From Lentimicrobium saccharophilum (GTDB lineage Bacteria; Bacteroidota; Bacteroidia; Bacteroidales; Lentimicrobiaceae): a stretch of DNA of 64,000 nucleotides. The notes beneath the pieces are model-generated. The model searched no databases. It was not told the DNA's origin and saw only the letters and a list, made by a program, of their open reading frames with translations. Made by a program: the position numbers and the translations under genes. The stretch spans positions 628,349 through 692,348 of the forward strand of contig NZ_DF968182.1 in assembly GCF_001192835.1 (NCBI RefSeq), read 5' to 3'. Shown piece after piece: positions 29,409 to 38,018 of the stretch (position 1 is its first letter; the number at the start of each line of letters is the position of its first letter).

Positions 29409-29678
29409 ATGAGAGAAGTGGTAATCCTGATTCCCGACACTGAGCCGGAACAGAACGTGGAGATTGAAGTCCGGATCAACGGCCGGAAGAAAACCCTGCA
29501 ATACCGCGTGGAACTTGTTAACTGGGAGGGGACGGCCCCTTCGGCGCAGGAACGCTTCACCGTGCTCAAGCACCGCATCGATGCGTATGATAAGGACTGG
29601 GAACTGGTGGAAATCGGTGCGCCCGACCGCGAAAATATCCCCCTCGTCTTCCGGAAAAAAAAGGCGGTGCAGGATTAG
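29409..29678 (+). CDS. Small conserved-looking hypothetical protein
   Basis: An 89-residue soluble protein beginning MREVVILIPDTEPEQNVEIE. It is strongly charged, with a beta-rich N-terminal half (EIEVRINGRKKTLQYRVE) and a helical, charged second half ending in a basic tail. Codon use matches the neighbouring housekeeping genes, which supports a real gene. I do not recognise the family. It follows the GyrI-like gene at 84 bases in the same direction, so the two may be co-transcribed. Confidence 0.55.
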   Translation: MREVVILIPDTEPEQNVEIEVRINGRKKTLQYRVELVNWEGTAPSAQERFTVLKHRIDAYDKDWELVEIGAPDRENIPLVFRKKKAVQD

Positions 29679-29737
29679 CACAAATACCGGTTCTGCCGGG
29701 TATATTGGCAAAATAAGATCAACAACGCCTTGTCATA

Positions 29738-30337
29738 TTAGTCCGCGTTGATGATCCTGGTTTTTTCCGTATGGGAAAGGAGGTAGCTGAGGTCTTTCAG
29801 GTCGGCACTGAAGGCCAGCCAGTCGATAATCTCCAGCGACAGTTCATCGCTCAGGCTTTCTGCCTTGAAACTATGAAGCACATGGATGCCCCCGCGGTAA
29901 TGCTCATGCAAGCCGTTGTCGCGCCGCTTGCGGCTGCGCTTCTCCTTGAACTCAATGCCGATCATGCCCGGTTTATCGGAAACACTGATAAAAACAGCCC
30001 TTACCAGCCTCATTTGCACAGGAAACAAAGGCGGCAGCAACCCAAACAACTTCCGGGGCTCAAGCTTGCGGCTGCTTGAGAAGATGTTCAGTTGGTTGTC
30101 GAGTTTCGAAGACCTTGGTCGTGCGTCGATCATGCCGAAGAGCCGGCGGCGTTCCCCCGGCAGGTTATTGGCCCGGTTGATCAGGGTGTAAAGCCCGGAA
30201 ATAAATTCATCATACTTCGTCTTCACCCCGGTGTAGTTTTCCTGCACCCTCAGCATCTTCTGCCTTATCCGTTCATCTTTATCAGATATTTTCCTGCCCG
30301 CAGCGTTGCGCTCGGCCTCTTCCAGCCAGTGTGACAT
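29738..30337 (-). CDS. Hypothetical protein, unrecognised
   Basis: A product of about 199 residues beginning MSHWLEEAERNAAGR (an alternative ATG at 30,361 adds eight residues). The first 70 residues are charged and helical, followed by a basic stretch (GERRRLFGMIDARPRSSKLDN) and then a mixed domain ending LLSHTEKTRIINAD. No membrane segment or signal is visible. It converges with the small hypothetical gene. It looks like a real gene by composition, but I do not recognise a family. Confidence 0.5.
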   Translation of the reverse strand: MSHWLEEAERNAAGRKISDKDERIRQKMLRVQENYTGVKTKYDEFISGLYTLINRANNLPGERRRLFGMIDARPRSSKLDNQLNIFSSSRKLEPRKLFGLLPPLFPVQMRLVRAVFISVSDKPGMIGIEFKEKRSRKRRDNGLHEHYRGGIHVLHSFKAESLSDELSLEIIDWLAFSADLKDLSYLLSHTEKTRIINAD

Positions 30338-30361
30338 ATTTCCTGTATTTGAGATGCTCAA

Positions 30362-31330
30362 ATATAGTTTTATTCCTTTAGTTGTGCAAACGTGTTTTGG
30401 AGGAGGGACGAGGGACGCTTGGAGGAGGGACGAGGGACGGCTTCCTCACGGAAAAGGAAAACTCTCCAGAGAGTGACAAGGGGACAAGGAGACGGGGGGA
30501 CAAGGAGGGAAGAATTTACCTTCGGTGAACTCCGCTTCGCTCTGGTTCGGATTTCGGATTTTGCTTGTCTCGTGAGACGGCGAGAGTCGGATAACGAGAG
30601 ATTTTGGATTTGTTTCGGATCAGGTCTTTCACTAAAATCATTGAATAATTGTGGATACAGGACCGGCCTTCCAAAAATGGCGTTAAGAAAACAGGCAGCG
30701 CGAAATAAAGAAGAAACGCTTGTGATGATGGTTGGTGATGCACGGGTGATTTTTGTACATCGGTATTCAGCAGAGGGATGAAGTAACAACCTTCGTTTCT
30801 TCCAGCCAAAACGCTCGCCTGTTTTCAGCCATTTTTGGGAAGCCTTGACTTTTTGCTACTTTTTGGTCAAGCAAAAAGTAGAAGAAGAAAAGAAGTGTAA
30901 TCCGTCAATATTAAGCTCTTAACTGATTGATCGTGAAAGCCTGGCATTTGCCTGATATTTTAATAGTTCTCCCAGCTGAAACAGCTTAATTTTTGCCATT
31001 AAATCGTTCAGGCCACGGGGCCTCGGAGAACTGGGGACAAGGGGACGTGGGACGCTTGAAGGAGGGGCGAGGGACGGACTCCTCACGGAAAAGGAAAACT
31101 CTCCAGAGAGTGACAAGGAGACAAGGAGATGGGGAGACAAGGAGACCAGGATTCTCCTAACAGGTTTTCTTCTAACCTGTCAGGTATAATAAAGACGTTT
31201 AAACCTTGCTAAGTCTGATTTTATGCACGGACGGGACGTCCGCGCCAGCGTGGCTGTAAAACCGTTGCTTATTCGGGGAGGTTTCAGTTTTAAGACCGGC
31301 CGGCGGAGGCCTGCAGCCGTTAAATGTTTC
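30362..31330. repeat. Repeat-filled gap: family F, partial family B, hairpin, family A
   Basis: No gene is supported here. Family F copies lie at about 30,398-30,510 and 31,050-31,145, the second of them directly before a family A hairpin at 31,157-31,183. A truncated family B copy is at 30,518-30,553. A perfect 10-bp hairpin (CTACTTTTTG at 30,856-30,865 and CAAAAAGTAG at 30,872-30,881, 6-nt loop) lies between. A 130-codon plus-strand frame across 30,392-30,781 runs through the repeats and is not believed. Confidence 0.65.
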
Positions 31331-31447
31331 TTTTTTACTGATGATGTATAATATTGATAATGTCTAAAGAGCTGTAAAATAAAGAGATATAAATATTTTT
31401 GTCCGGGGATAGAGATTTTTTTCAGGCTGAAGTACCGCGATTTGTGC

Positions 31448-31455
31448 TATATTTG
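31448..31455 (+). promoter_or_regulatory. Orphan Bacteroidota -7 box (TATATTTG)
   Basis: TATATTTG matches TAnnTTTG. No protein gene follows for almost 1 kb; instead two structured inverted repeats begin about 45 bases downstream. Confidence 0.45.
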
Positions 31456-31459
31456 CCCG

Positions 31460-31600
31460 CTGTCTTTTCGTAGGATTATCACCGGAAGCAGGAAACGGCC
31501 GGTTGATTTATTTTAAAAAATGCAGCATTTCAACCGGTTACTTTTAACGGAAATGATAATTAATGAGTAATTTTGTTACTCGAAAATTGTCCGTTAACCC
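31460..31600 (+). ncRNA. Candidate structured RNA of unknown class
   Basis: Downstream of the TATATTTG box two nested inverted repeats are seen. The first pairs CCGGTTGA (31,499-31,506) with TCAACCGG (31,530-31,537), with AAATG/CATTT inside. The second pairs TTAACGGA (31,544-31,551) with TCCGTTAA (31,590-31,597) and encloses a second hairpin, GAGTAA (31,565-31,570) with TTACTC (31,576-31,581). The stretch is unique in the window and lacks a coding frame. It does not match a riboswitch or RNA class I know. The exact ends are guesses. Confidence 0.35.
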
Positions 31601-31744
31601 CTTTACAGATCCTGTGCCAATGGGACTGACGGGGCGGAGCTGTAAATGGAAGTAAGATTTGCGGGTCTTTTAAGGACGATTATTTAAAGTATATAAGCCT
31701 TACAATTAATTGAACGACAAGGAGACAAGGGGAGCGGGGGACAA

Positions 31745-32295
31745 GGTGAGTGTCGCCACCAAAACACTGAAACACAAAAAACCACAGAATATTTTTGGAA
31801 TCCTATACCCGCTTTAGCGGAATTGAATTTTTGAATCTTTGAATCTTTGAATTTTTGAATATCGGCTGGTCTCGGCTGATCTCGGCTGGTCTCGGCTTCG
31901 CTCGACCACCCCCGCTCGACCACCCCCGCTTGACCACCGCCGCTCAACCACCGAAATTAATCTTTGAATTTTTGAATCCTTTGAATCTTTTCGCCACGAA
32001 TGCACGAATGTTTTGTCGCCACCAAAACACAGAAACACAAAAAGCCACAGAATATTTTTGGAATCCTTCTCCCGCGCAAGCGGAATTGAACTTTTGAATC
32101 CAATTTGTCGGATGGTCTCGTTCCGATAGCTATCGGAATCGCTCGACCACCGATATTAATCTTTGAATCTTTTGAATCTTTGAATCTTTGAATCTTTTGA
32201 ATCTTTAAACCGACCTAAGAGCCTGTCCCGAACTCTTTTTCGGGAGAGCTCAGCGAAGCTAATCCTTGAATCCTTTGAATCATTCCGCTGCTGAA
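31745..32295. repeat. Family C array (TTTGAATC repeats with CCGC hairpin)
   Basis: Degenerate tandem words TTTGAATC/TTTGAATT mixed with longer modules (GTCGCCACCAAAACAC, ACACAAAAAACCACAGAATA, and a CCCGC..GCGG hairpin followed by GAATTGAA). Bases 31,860-31,950 hold a second simple repeat, CTCGGCTGGTCTCGGCTGAT and CGCTCGACCACC. Bases 32,121-32,138 hold the palindrome TCCGATAGCTATCGGA. A module AGCCTGTCCCGAACTC..GAGCTCAGCGAAGCTAAT sits at about 32,219-32,262 and recurs at 35,819. Confidence 0.8.
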
Positions 32296-32419
32296 ATCGT
32301 AATATATCAGGAATCAGAAAGCCCGGGTCAGGTGTCAAGGAAAACCTGATATCTCAGTTTGAAGGAAAATATAAAGTAAAAAGTATAGACTTTCACTCCA
32401 GCCCGGAAATTAAGAAAAG

Positions 32420-33259
32420 ATGGAGAAAGCGGAAATTATAATTTATAAGGAATCAGATTCAGACTTCCAGATTGAAGTGAGACTCGAAGATGAAACAGTC
32501 TGGCTAAACAGGCAACAATTGTCTGATTTATTTAACAGGGATATCAAAACTATTGGCAAGCACATCAACAATGCGCTTCGCGAAGAGCTTAAATCCATTC
32601 CTGTTGTCGCAAAATTTGCGACAACTGCTTCAGATGGCAAAACTTATCAGGTTGAGCATTATAACCTGGATATGATTCTGTCTGTCGGATACAGGGTTAA
32701 ATCTCAGCGGGGTATACTGTTCAGGCGGTGGGCTAATACAGTATTAAAAGAATACCTTCTGAAAGGTCATGTTTACGATCATCGGTTTGAAAAAATTGAA
32801 AAAAAACTCTTTGAACATGATCAAAAATTTGACCTGATCATCAATACCGGTTTAAAACCAAACGAAGGCATCTTCTTCGACGGTCAGATCTTTGATGCCT
32901 GGCACTTTGTTTCCGGGTTGATCAAAGAGGCAAAGCAAAGTATCGTTTTAATCGACAACTATGTTGACGAATCAGTATTGCTGCTGATGGCAAAACGGAA
33001 GGCCGGTGTTTCAGCCAGTATCTTTACAGGCACGATTACAAAACAACTTGAAGCAGATATACAAAAGCATAAAGCACAATACCCGCCGATTCAGGTGAAA
33101 TCATTCACCCGCTCGCACGACCGCTTTCTGATTATCGACCAAAAAGACGTTTACCATATAGGTGCCTCCCTGAAAGACCTGGGAAAACGTTGGTTCGCGT
33201 TCTCAAAAATTGACCTTGATCCAAAAGAAATGCTTGGGCGATTAGAAGATAAAAAATGA
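32420..33259 (+). CDS. RhuM-type protein with phospholipase D-like C-terminal part
   Basis: A 279-residue protein. Residues about 1-120 match the RhuM/virulence-protein family found near phage and accessory islands: IEVRLEDETVWLNRQQLSDLF, KTYQVEHYNLDMILSVGYRV and FRRWANTVLKEYLLKGH. The C-terminal half (about 155-279) resembles a PLD-like domain: IKEAKQSIVLIDNYVDESVL followed by FTRSHDRFLIIDQKDVYHIGA, where HDR-F-L-I-I-D stands at the place of the HxK catalytic motif with Arg for Lys, so nuclease activity is doubtful. It sits alone between two family C repeat arrays. A defence or mobile-element role is inferred only from context. Confidence 0.8.
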   Translation: MEKAEIIIYKESDSDFQIEVRLEDETVWLNRQQLSDLFNRDIKTIGKHINNALREELKSIPVVAKFATTASDGKTYQVEHYNLDMILSVGYRVKSQRGILFRRWANTVLKEYLLKGHVYDHRFEKIEKKLFEHDQKFDLIINTGLKPNEGIFFDGQIFDAWHFVSGLIKEAKQSIVLIDNYVDESVLLLMAKRKAGVSASIFTGTITKQLEADIQKHKAQYPPIQVKSFTRSHDRFLIIDQKDVYHIGASLKDLGKRWFAFSKIDLDPKEMLGRLEDKK

Positions 33260-33261
33260 AT

Positions 33262-33705
33262 CAGATTTTTGAATCTTTTAGCCACTAATGCACGAAGATT
33301 TTGTCGCCACCAAAACACGGAAGCACAAAAAACCACAAAAAATTTTTGGAATCCTATACCCGCTTAAGCGGAATTGAATTCTTGAATTTTTGAATCTTTT
33401 GAATCTTTGAATCTTTTGGCCACGAATGCACGAATGTTTTGTCGCCACCAAAACACGGAAGCACAAAAAACCACAGAATATTTTTTGAATCCTTTACCCG
33501 TCTTGGCGGAATTGAATTTTTGAATTTTTGAATCTTTAAATCTTTTGGCCACGAATGCACGAATATTTTGTCGCCACCAAAACACGGAAGCACAAAAAAC
33601 CACAGAATATTTTTTGAATCCTTTACCCGTCTTGGCGGAATTGAATTTTTGAATTTTTGAATTTTTGAATCTTTGAATCTTTGAATCTTTGAGTTTTCCG
33701 AAATC
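33262..33705. repeat. Family C array, three units of about 128 bp
   Basis: Three tandem units each run GCCACGAATGCACGAAT, TTTTGTCGCCACCAAAACAC, GGAAGCACAAAAAACCACA, a CCGCTTAAGCGG or CCGTCTTGGCGG hairpin, then TTTGAATC words. Units start near 33,285, 33,417 and 33,547. It separates the RhuM-type gene from the chimeric gene. Confidence 0.85.
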
Positions 33706-33748
33706 TTCGTAACGAAACTTTCGTAAAGATAATCCGTATAATCCGGGT

Positions 33749-34243
33749 ATGAACCCCTTTGTAATATCAGCCTATAAAGCACCTGAATTCTTTTGCGACC
33801 GGGAAAAAGAAACCCGGGCAATCATCAATGCTGTTACCAATGGAGTGAATATCGTGCTTTATTCCCTGCGGAGGATAGGTAAAACGGGGCTGATCAGGCA
33901 GGGTTTTCGCGATGCAGGTAAGCCTGATCCGCTTTTCGAAGAATTGGGAGGGGGTTTAATGATTACCTTAACGAAAGGAGTAAGTAGCAATGCATCCGGA
34001 AAGGTCGTAGAAAAGGTCGTAGAAAAGGTCGTAGAAAAGGTCGTAGAAAAACTCTCTTCAAATCAACGGTCAATTTTAAACCTGATTGGTGCAGATCAGC
34101 ATATTACAGCCGCAGAGATGGCAAAAGCCATTGGAATTTCACAGAGAAAAACACAGGAAAACATCGCCAGATTAAAAGAAATGGGTCTCCTCAAACGCAT
34201 CGGACCCGCAAAAGGAGGGCACTGGGAAGTATTAAATCCCTGA
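33749..34243 (+). pseudogene. Chimeric gene: start of an AAA ATPase fused to the end of an AlbA_2-type regulator
   Basis: The 164-residue frame joins two unrelated families. Residues 1-50 (PFVISAYKAPEFFCDREKE, then VLYSLRRIGKTGLI with Walker A) are the start of an archaeal-type AAA ATPase that normally continues for some 300 residues. From about residue 53, GFRDAGKPDPLFEELGGGL is the end of the DNA-binding AlbA_2/RecG-like regulator family. It is followed by four 12-bp repeats (34,001-34,048) encoding KVVE x4 and a winged-helix segment (LSSNQRSILNLIGADQHIT to the end). Neither part is complete, so an in-frame deletion between two adjacent genes is the simplest origin. It may still be expressed. 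Confidence 0.65.
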
Positions 34244-34254
34244 AACGATCCTGA

Positions 34255-34298
34255 TCCCGATAGCTATCGGGACTATCGGGAGAGCTCAGCGAAGCTAA
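34255..34298. repeat. Palindrome TCCCGATAGCTATCGGGA plus GAGCTCAGCGAAGC module
   Basis: The 18-base perfect palindrome lies at 34,255-34,272 and is followed by the tail of the module seen also at 32,219 and 35,819. Other copies of the palindrome are at 35,882-35,899, with variants at 32,121-32,138 and 63,620-63,637. Confidence 0.75.
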
Positions 34299-34372
34299 TC
34301 TTTGAATTTCTTCTGGTTGTACCCCGTAAAAGTGTAAAATATTCGTTTTATTTGTGGTTAAGACCCTAAAAA

Positions 34373-35590
34373 ATGATTAGAAGAGAAAACTACTTCAACC
34401 TGCTTGCTGATTATATCGATAAGCCGTTTGTCAAGATCATTACAGGTCTGAGGCGAAGCGGGAAATCGGTGTTGCTGGGTCTGTTGAAGGAAGAGCTTAT
34501 CCGGAGGGGGGCAGATGAAAGCAACATCATTCTGATCAATTTTGAAAGTTTTGAATTCTCTGATGTTGATAATGCGCAAAAGCTGTATCAGTTTGTAAAA
34601 GCTAAAATCAGCAATAAGGGACGAACTTATATCCTGCTCGATGAGATTCAGGAAGTTGAATCCTGGGAAAAAGCCATCAATGCATTCCGGGTAGATTTTG
34701 ACGCCGATATTTATATTACCGGCTCCAATTCCCGCCTGCTTTCCTCCGAGCTCGCCACCTATCTTGCCGGCAGGTATATCGAAATTCCCGTTTATACGCT
34801 TTCGTTCAGCGAATACCTGCAGTTCAGACACGTATATGCCGGTATCCGGGAACCGGATATTTATAAGGAGTTTATTTCTTTCTTACGGAAGGGTGGGTTC
34901 CCTGCCTTGCATGCAGGTGAATATACCGATGAAATGGCTTACAAGGCCGTTTATGATATTTATTCATCGGCCATACTGCGCGATACCGTGCTGCGGCATG
35001 GAATCCGCGAGGTGGAGTTGCTTGAGCGGGTGGTGAAATTTGTATTTGATAATATCGGGAATAGTTTTTCGGCAAAAAGCGTGGCCGACTACTTTAAAAG
35101 CCAGAACCGGCGCATTGACCTGAATACGGTTTATAACTACCTGAACGCGCTTGAAGGGGCATTTATTATTTACAGGATTCCGCGTTACGACCTGAGAGGG
35201 AAAGAGATACTGAAAACCAACGAGAAATACTTTGTGGGCGACCAGTCCTTGCTCTATGCGGTAATGGGATATAAAGACAGGCTGATTTCGGGTGTACTCG
35301 AAAACATCGTAATGCTCGAACTTAAACGCAGGGGTTATCGCGTTTTTATAGGGAAACTGGATAAAAAGGAGATTGATTTCGTTGCTGAAAAGGCGGAAAA
35401 GAAAATATATATTCAGGTAGCCTGGAGAATGATCGACCAGCGTACCATCGACCGGGAATTTTCACCCCTGCGCGCGATAAAGGATAACCATCCGAAATTC
35501 GTATTAAGTATGGAAGAAAACTGGCACGATAACATCGAAGGCATACAACATAAACACCTGGCTGAATTTCTGCTGATGAAGGATATTTGA
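34373..35590 (+). CDS. AAA-type ATPase with DUF4143 domain
   Basis: A 405-residue P-loop ATPase. Walker A is ITGLRRSGKSVLL at about residues 22-34, Walker B is YILLDEIQEVESWE, and ITGSNSRLLSSELATYLAGRYIE is the sensor region typical of the family. The C-terminal DUF4143 part has DLRGKEILKTNEKYFVGDQSLLYA and, near the end, KLDKKEIDFVAEKAEKKIYIQVAW, which resembles a PD-(D/E)XK-like endonuclease core (D..E-x-K spacing: EIDFVAE..IYIQVAW, with Gln in place of Glu/Lys). Such proteins are abundant accessory genes in anaerobes; a function is not established. It is isolated between repeats. Confidence 0.85.
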   Translation: MIRRENYFNLLADYIDKPFVKIITGLRRSGKSVLLGLLKEELIRRGADESNIILINFESFEFSDVDNAQKLYQFVKAKISNKGRTYILLDEIQEVESWEKAINAFRVDFDADIYITGSNSRLLSSELATYLAGRYIEIPVYTLSFSEYLQFRHVYAGIREPDIYKEFISFLRKGGFPALHAGEYTDEMAYKAVYDIYSSAILRDTVLRHGIREVELLERVVKFVFDNIGNSFSAKSVADYFKSQNRRIDLNTVYNYLNALEGAFIIYRIPRYDLRGKEILKTNEKYFVGDQSLLYAVMGYKDRLISGVLENIVMLELKRRGYRVFIGKLDKKEIDFVAEKAEKKIYIQVAWRMIDQRTIDREFSPLRAIKDNHPKFVLSMEENWHDNIEGIQHKHLAEFLLMKDI

Positions 35591-36118
35591 ATCCTTCTCC
35601 CGCGTAAGCGGCCTGGAATCTTTGATTTTTTTTCGCCACGAATGCACGAATTTAAAAGCCACGAATGCACGAATTTAATTGCCACCAAAGCACTGAAACA
35701 CTGAAACCCACAGATTTTTTTGAATCTTTGAATTTTTGAATCTTTGAATCTTTGAATTCTTTAAGCCACGAATGCACGAATACTTTTTTTTGAATCCTTG
35801 AATCTTTGAACCGACCGAAGAGCCTGTCCCGAACTCTTTTTCGGGAGAGCTCAGCGAAGCTAATTTTTGAATCTTTTGCTATCCCGATAGCTATCGGGAC
35901 ACCAAAACACAGAAAACCACAGGATATTTTTTGAATCCTATACCCGTCTTGACGGAATTGAATTTTTGAATCTTTGAATTTTTGAATCTTTTGAATCTTT
36001 GAATTCTTTAAGCCACGAATGCACGAATGTTCTTTTTTTTGAATCCTATACCCGCTTCAGAGAAATTGAATCCTTGAATTTTTGAATCTTTGAATCTTTG
36101 AATCTTTGAATAAAACCT
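35591..36118. repeat. Family C array upstream of rmlA
   Basis: The array contains GCCACGAATGCACGAAT modules (near 35,633, 35,658, 35,764, 36,010), long runs of TTTGAATC words, the AGCCTGTCCCGAACTC module (35,819-35,863), the palindrome at 35,882-35,899 and three CCGC/CCGT hairpins. The last TTTGAATC word ends only a few bases before the rmlA start codon, so the array is part of that gene's leader region. Confidence 0.85.
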
Positions 36119-36119
36119 T

Positions 36120-36986
36120 ATGAAAGGCATCATCCTCGCCGGCGGCGCCGGAACACGGCTGCACCCGATTACCCGGGTGGTTTCGAAGCAGTTGCTGCCC
36201 ATCTACGATAAGCCGATGATCTTTTATCCGCTTTCGGTGCTGATGCTGGCAGGTATACGCGAAATCCTGATTATCTCCACCCCCCACGACCTGCCGCAGT
36301 TTGAAAAACTGTTTGGCGACGGCAGGCAGCTGGGATTAACGTTCAGCTACAAGGTGCAGCCCTCGCCCGACGGACTGGCGCAGGCCTTTATCCTGGGAGA
36401 GGAATTTATCGGCAACGACGATGTTTGCCTGGTACTGGGCGACAATATCTTTTATGGCGCCGGTTTGCAGAAGTTGCTGGTAAACAGCGTGGAAACCGTT
36501 CAGAACGACAACAAGGCCGTTGTCTTCGGTTATTATGTGGATGACCCTGAGCGTTACGGCGTGGCCGAAATTGACCGGGAAGGCAATGTGCTGAGCATTG
36601 AGGAGAAACCCAAACAGCCCAAAAGCAATTATGCCGTGGTGGGACTTTATTTCTACCCCAATGCCGTGGTGGAGATTGCCAAAAATGTAAAACCCTCGCA
36701 GCGGGGCGAACTGGAGATTACCTCGGTAAACGAAGCCTTTCTGCAGCAGCAGCAACTGAAACTGCAGGTGCTCAGCCGCGGCTTTGCCTGGCTGGATACC
36801 GGCACCCACGAGGCCCTGAGCGAAGCCACCGAATTTGTAAAGGCCCTGGAAAAACGCACCAGCCTGAAGATTGCCTGTGTAGAAGAGATCGCTTATAAAA
36901 TGGGCTTTATTGACCTGGCCGGGTTGCAGGAAAGTATTGTGTCGCAGGGGAAAAGCTCCTATGCGGAATACCTCAGAAAGCTTTAG
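36120..36986 (+). CDS. rmlA: Glucose-1-phosphate thymidylyltransferase
   Basis: RmlA makes dTDP-glucose from dTTP and glucose 1-phosphate, entering dTDP-6-deoxysugar synthesis. The 288-residue product has the N-terminal nucleotidyltransferase signature [16 protein letters not shown], then [50 protein letters not shown] and [13 protein letters not shown]. Length is normal. The start ATG lies directly after the family C repeat. No dTDP-glucose dehydratase or reductase gene follows in the window, so it either works with genes elsewhere or has been separated from them. Codon use resembles the GC-richer housekeeping part rather than the AT-rich locus downstream. Confidence 0.95.
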   Translation: MKGIILAGGAGTRLHPITRVVSKQLLPIYDKPMIFYPLSVLMLAGIREILIISTPHDLPQFEKLFGDGRQLGLTFSYKVQPSPDGLAQAFILGEEFIGNDDVCLVLGDNIFYGAGLQKLLVNSVETVQNDNKAVVFGYYVDDPERYGVAEIDREGNVLSIEEKPKQPKSNYAVVGLYFYPNAVVEIAKNVKPSQRGELEITSVNEAFLQQQQLKLQVLSRGFAWLDTGTHEALSEATEFVKALEKRTSLKIACVEEIAYKMGFIDLAGLQESIVSQGKSSYAEYLRKL

Positions 36987-37170
36987 GATGATGAAAGCGG
37001 AAATTAACCAACTGCCCAGATTTGAAGAACTCTCTGGCGATTGCTTTATTTTTGAAAATCAGGTTCTGGGGATTTTCAACTTTTGATTTAAGTTCATGAG
37101 ATTATTTGCCCTTAATTTGCCTAAAGTGCTTATAATAAGCATTATAGATATAGTATTTCCTTAATTTTTC

Positions 37171-37178
37171 TATTTTTG
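37171..37178 (+). promoter_or_regulatory. Bacteroidota -7 box (TATTTTTG) for the rfbFG operon
   Basis: TATTTTTG fits TAnnTTTG, 61 bases before the rfbF start. A perfect small inverted repeat (TGCTTAT..ATAAGCA, near 37,128-37,142) lies upstream and could be an operator or the rmlA transcript end. Confidence 0.45.
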
Positions 37179-37238
37179 ACCGATGACGAAATGATATTTA
37201 AGAAACTGTTAAGTGATTAACAACAAAAATATTAGAAC

Positions 37239-38018
37239 ATGAAAGTAATTATCCTTTGTGGCGGTATGGGAACCCGCCTGCGTGAAGAGACCGAATACAA
37301 GCCAAAACCAATGGTTGAAATAGGTGGCAGACCTATACTCTGGCATATTATGAAGCATTATGCCCATTATGGGTTCAATGAATTTATTCTTGCCCTTGGT
37401 TACAAAGGCGATGTAATCCGTGATTATTTCCTGAATTATTACAAGTATAACCGAGATTTTACCGTTGATCTTTCAAATGGTAGTGTTGCTATTGAGAATG
37501 AAGGATCAAAGAATAACTGGAAAGTCACACTGGTGGAAACCGGTGATGAATCCATGACGGGATACCGTACAAAACTGGCAGGAAAGTATGTGCATGAGGA
37601 CCGTTTTATGCTTACTTATGGTGATGCGGTTGCCACCGTTGATATTAAGGCGCTGGTTGATTTCCATATACGCAAGAATACCATTGGAACGGTAACCGGC
37701 GTTTATCCGCCCAGCAGGTTTGGCGATCTTGTCATTGAGGGTGATCAGGTTACACATTTCAAACAACAGCTAAAAGACGTTGAAAATCAGAGTCCTATAA
37801 ATGGCGGCTATTTTGTATTTAAACGGGAATTCCTTGATCTTATACCAGATGATCCGGGGATTGATCTTGAAAAATTGCCGATTGATAGCATCGTAAATAA
37901 GAATCAATTGTCCGTTTTTCAACATAAAGGCTTCTGGCACTCAATGGATACTTTCCGCGACAATCAGCAACTGAATAAAATGTGGAAAGAAAACCCGGTT
38001 TGGAAAATATGGAAATAG
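37239..38018 (+). CDS. rfbF: Glucose-1-phosphate cytidylyltransferase
   Basis: RfbF makes CDP-glucose, the entry to CDP-linked deoxysugars. The 259-residue protein has VIILCGGMGTRLREETEYKPKPMVEIGGRPILWHIM in parts at its N-terminus: the GGxGTRL loop and the K-P-K-P-M-V-E-I-G lysine motif. LTYGDAVATVDI and NGGYFVFKREFLDLI complete the active site. The C-terminus GFWHSMDTFRDNQQLNKMW is diagnostic for the cytidylyltransferase rather than the thymidylyltransferase. It overlaps the next gene, indicating coupling. Confidence 0.95.
   Translation: MKVIILCGGMGTRLREETEYKPKPMVEIGGRPILWHIMKHYAHYGFNEFILALGYKGDVIRDYFLNYYKYNRDFTVDLSNGSVAIENEGSKNNWKVTLVETGDESMTGYRTKLAGKYVHEDRFMLTYGDAVATVDIKALVDFHIRKNTIGTVTGVYPPSRFGDLVIEGDQVTHFKQQLKDVENQSPINGGYFVFKREFLDLIPDDPGIDLEKLPIDSIVNKNQLSVFQHKGFWHSMDTFRDNQQLNKMWKENPVWKIWK

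Noticed and set aside
30392-30781. Plus-strand 129-codon frame
   Set aside because: It runs through family F and family B repeats; only the last 35 codons are unique and they match nothing known to me.
30856-30881. Rho-independent terminator
   Set aside because: The hairpin CTACTTTTTG/CAAAAAGTAG is perfect, but no gene ends close to it on either strand. It is better described as a repeat hairpin.
33262-33705. Possible CRISPR array of about 128-bp units
   Set aside because: Units are tandem and degenerate along their full length; there are no unique spacers.
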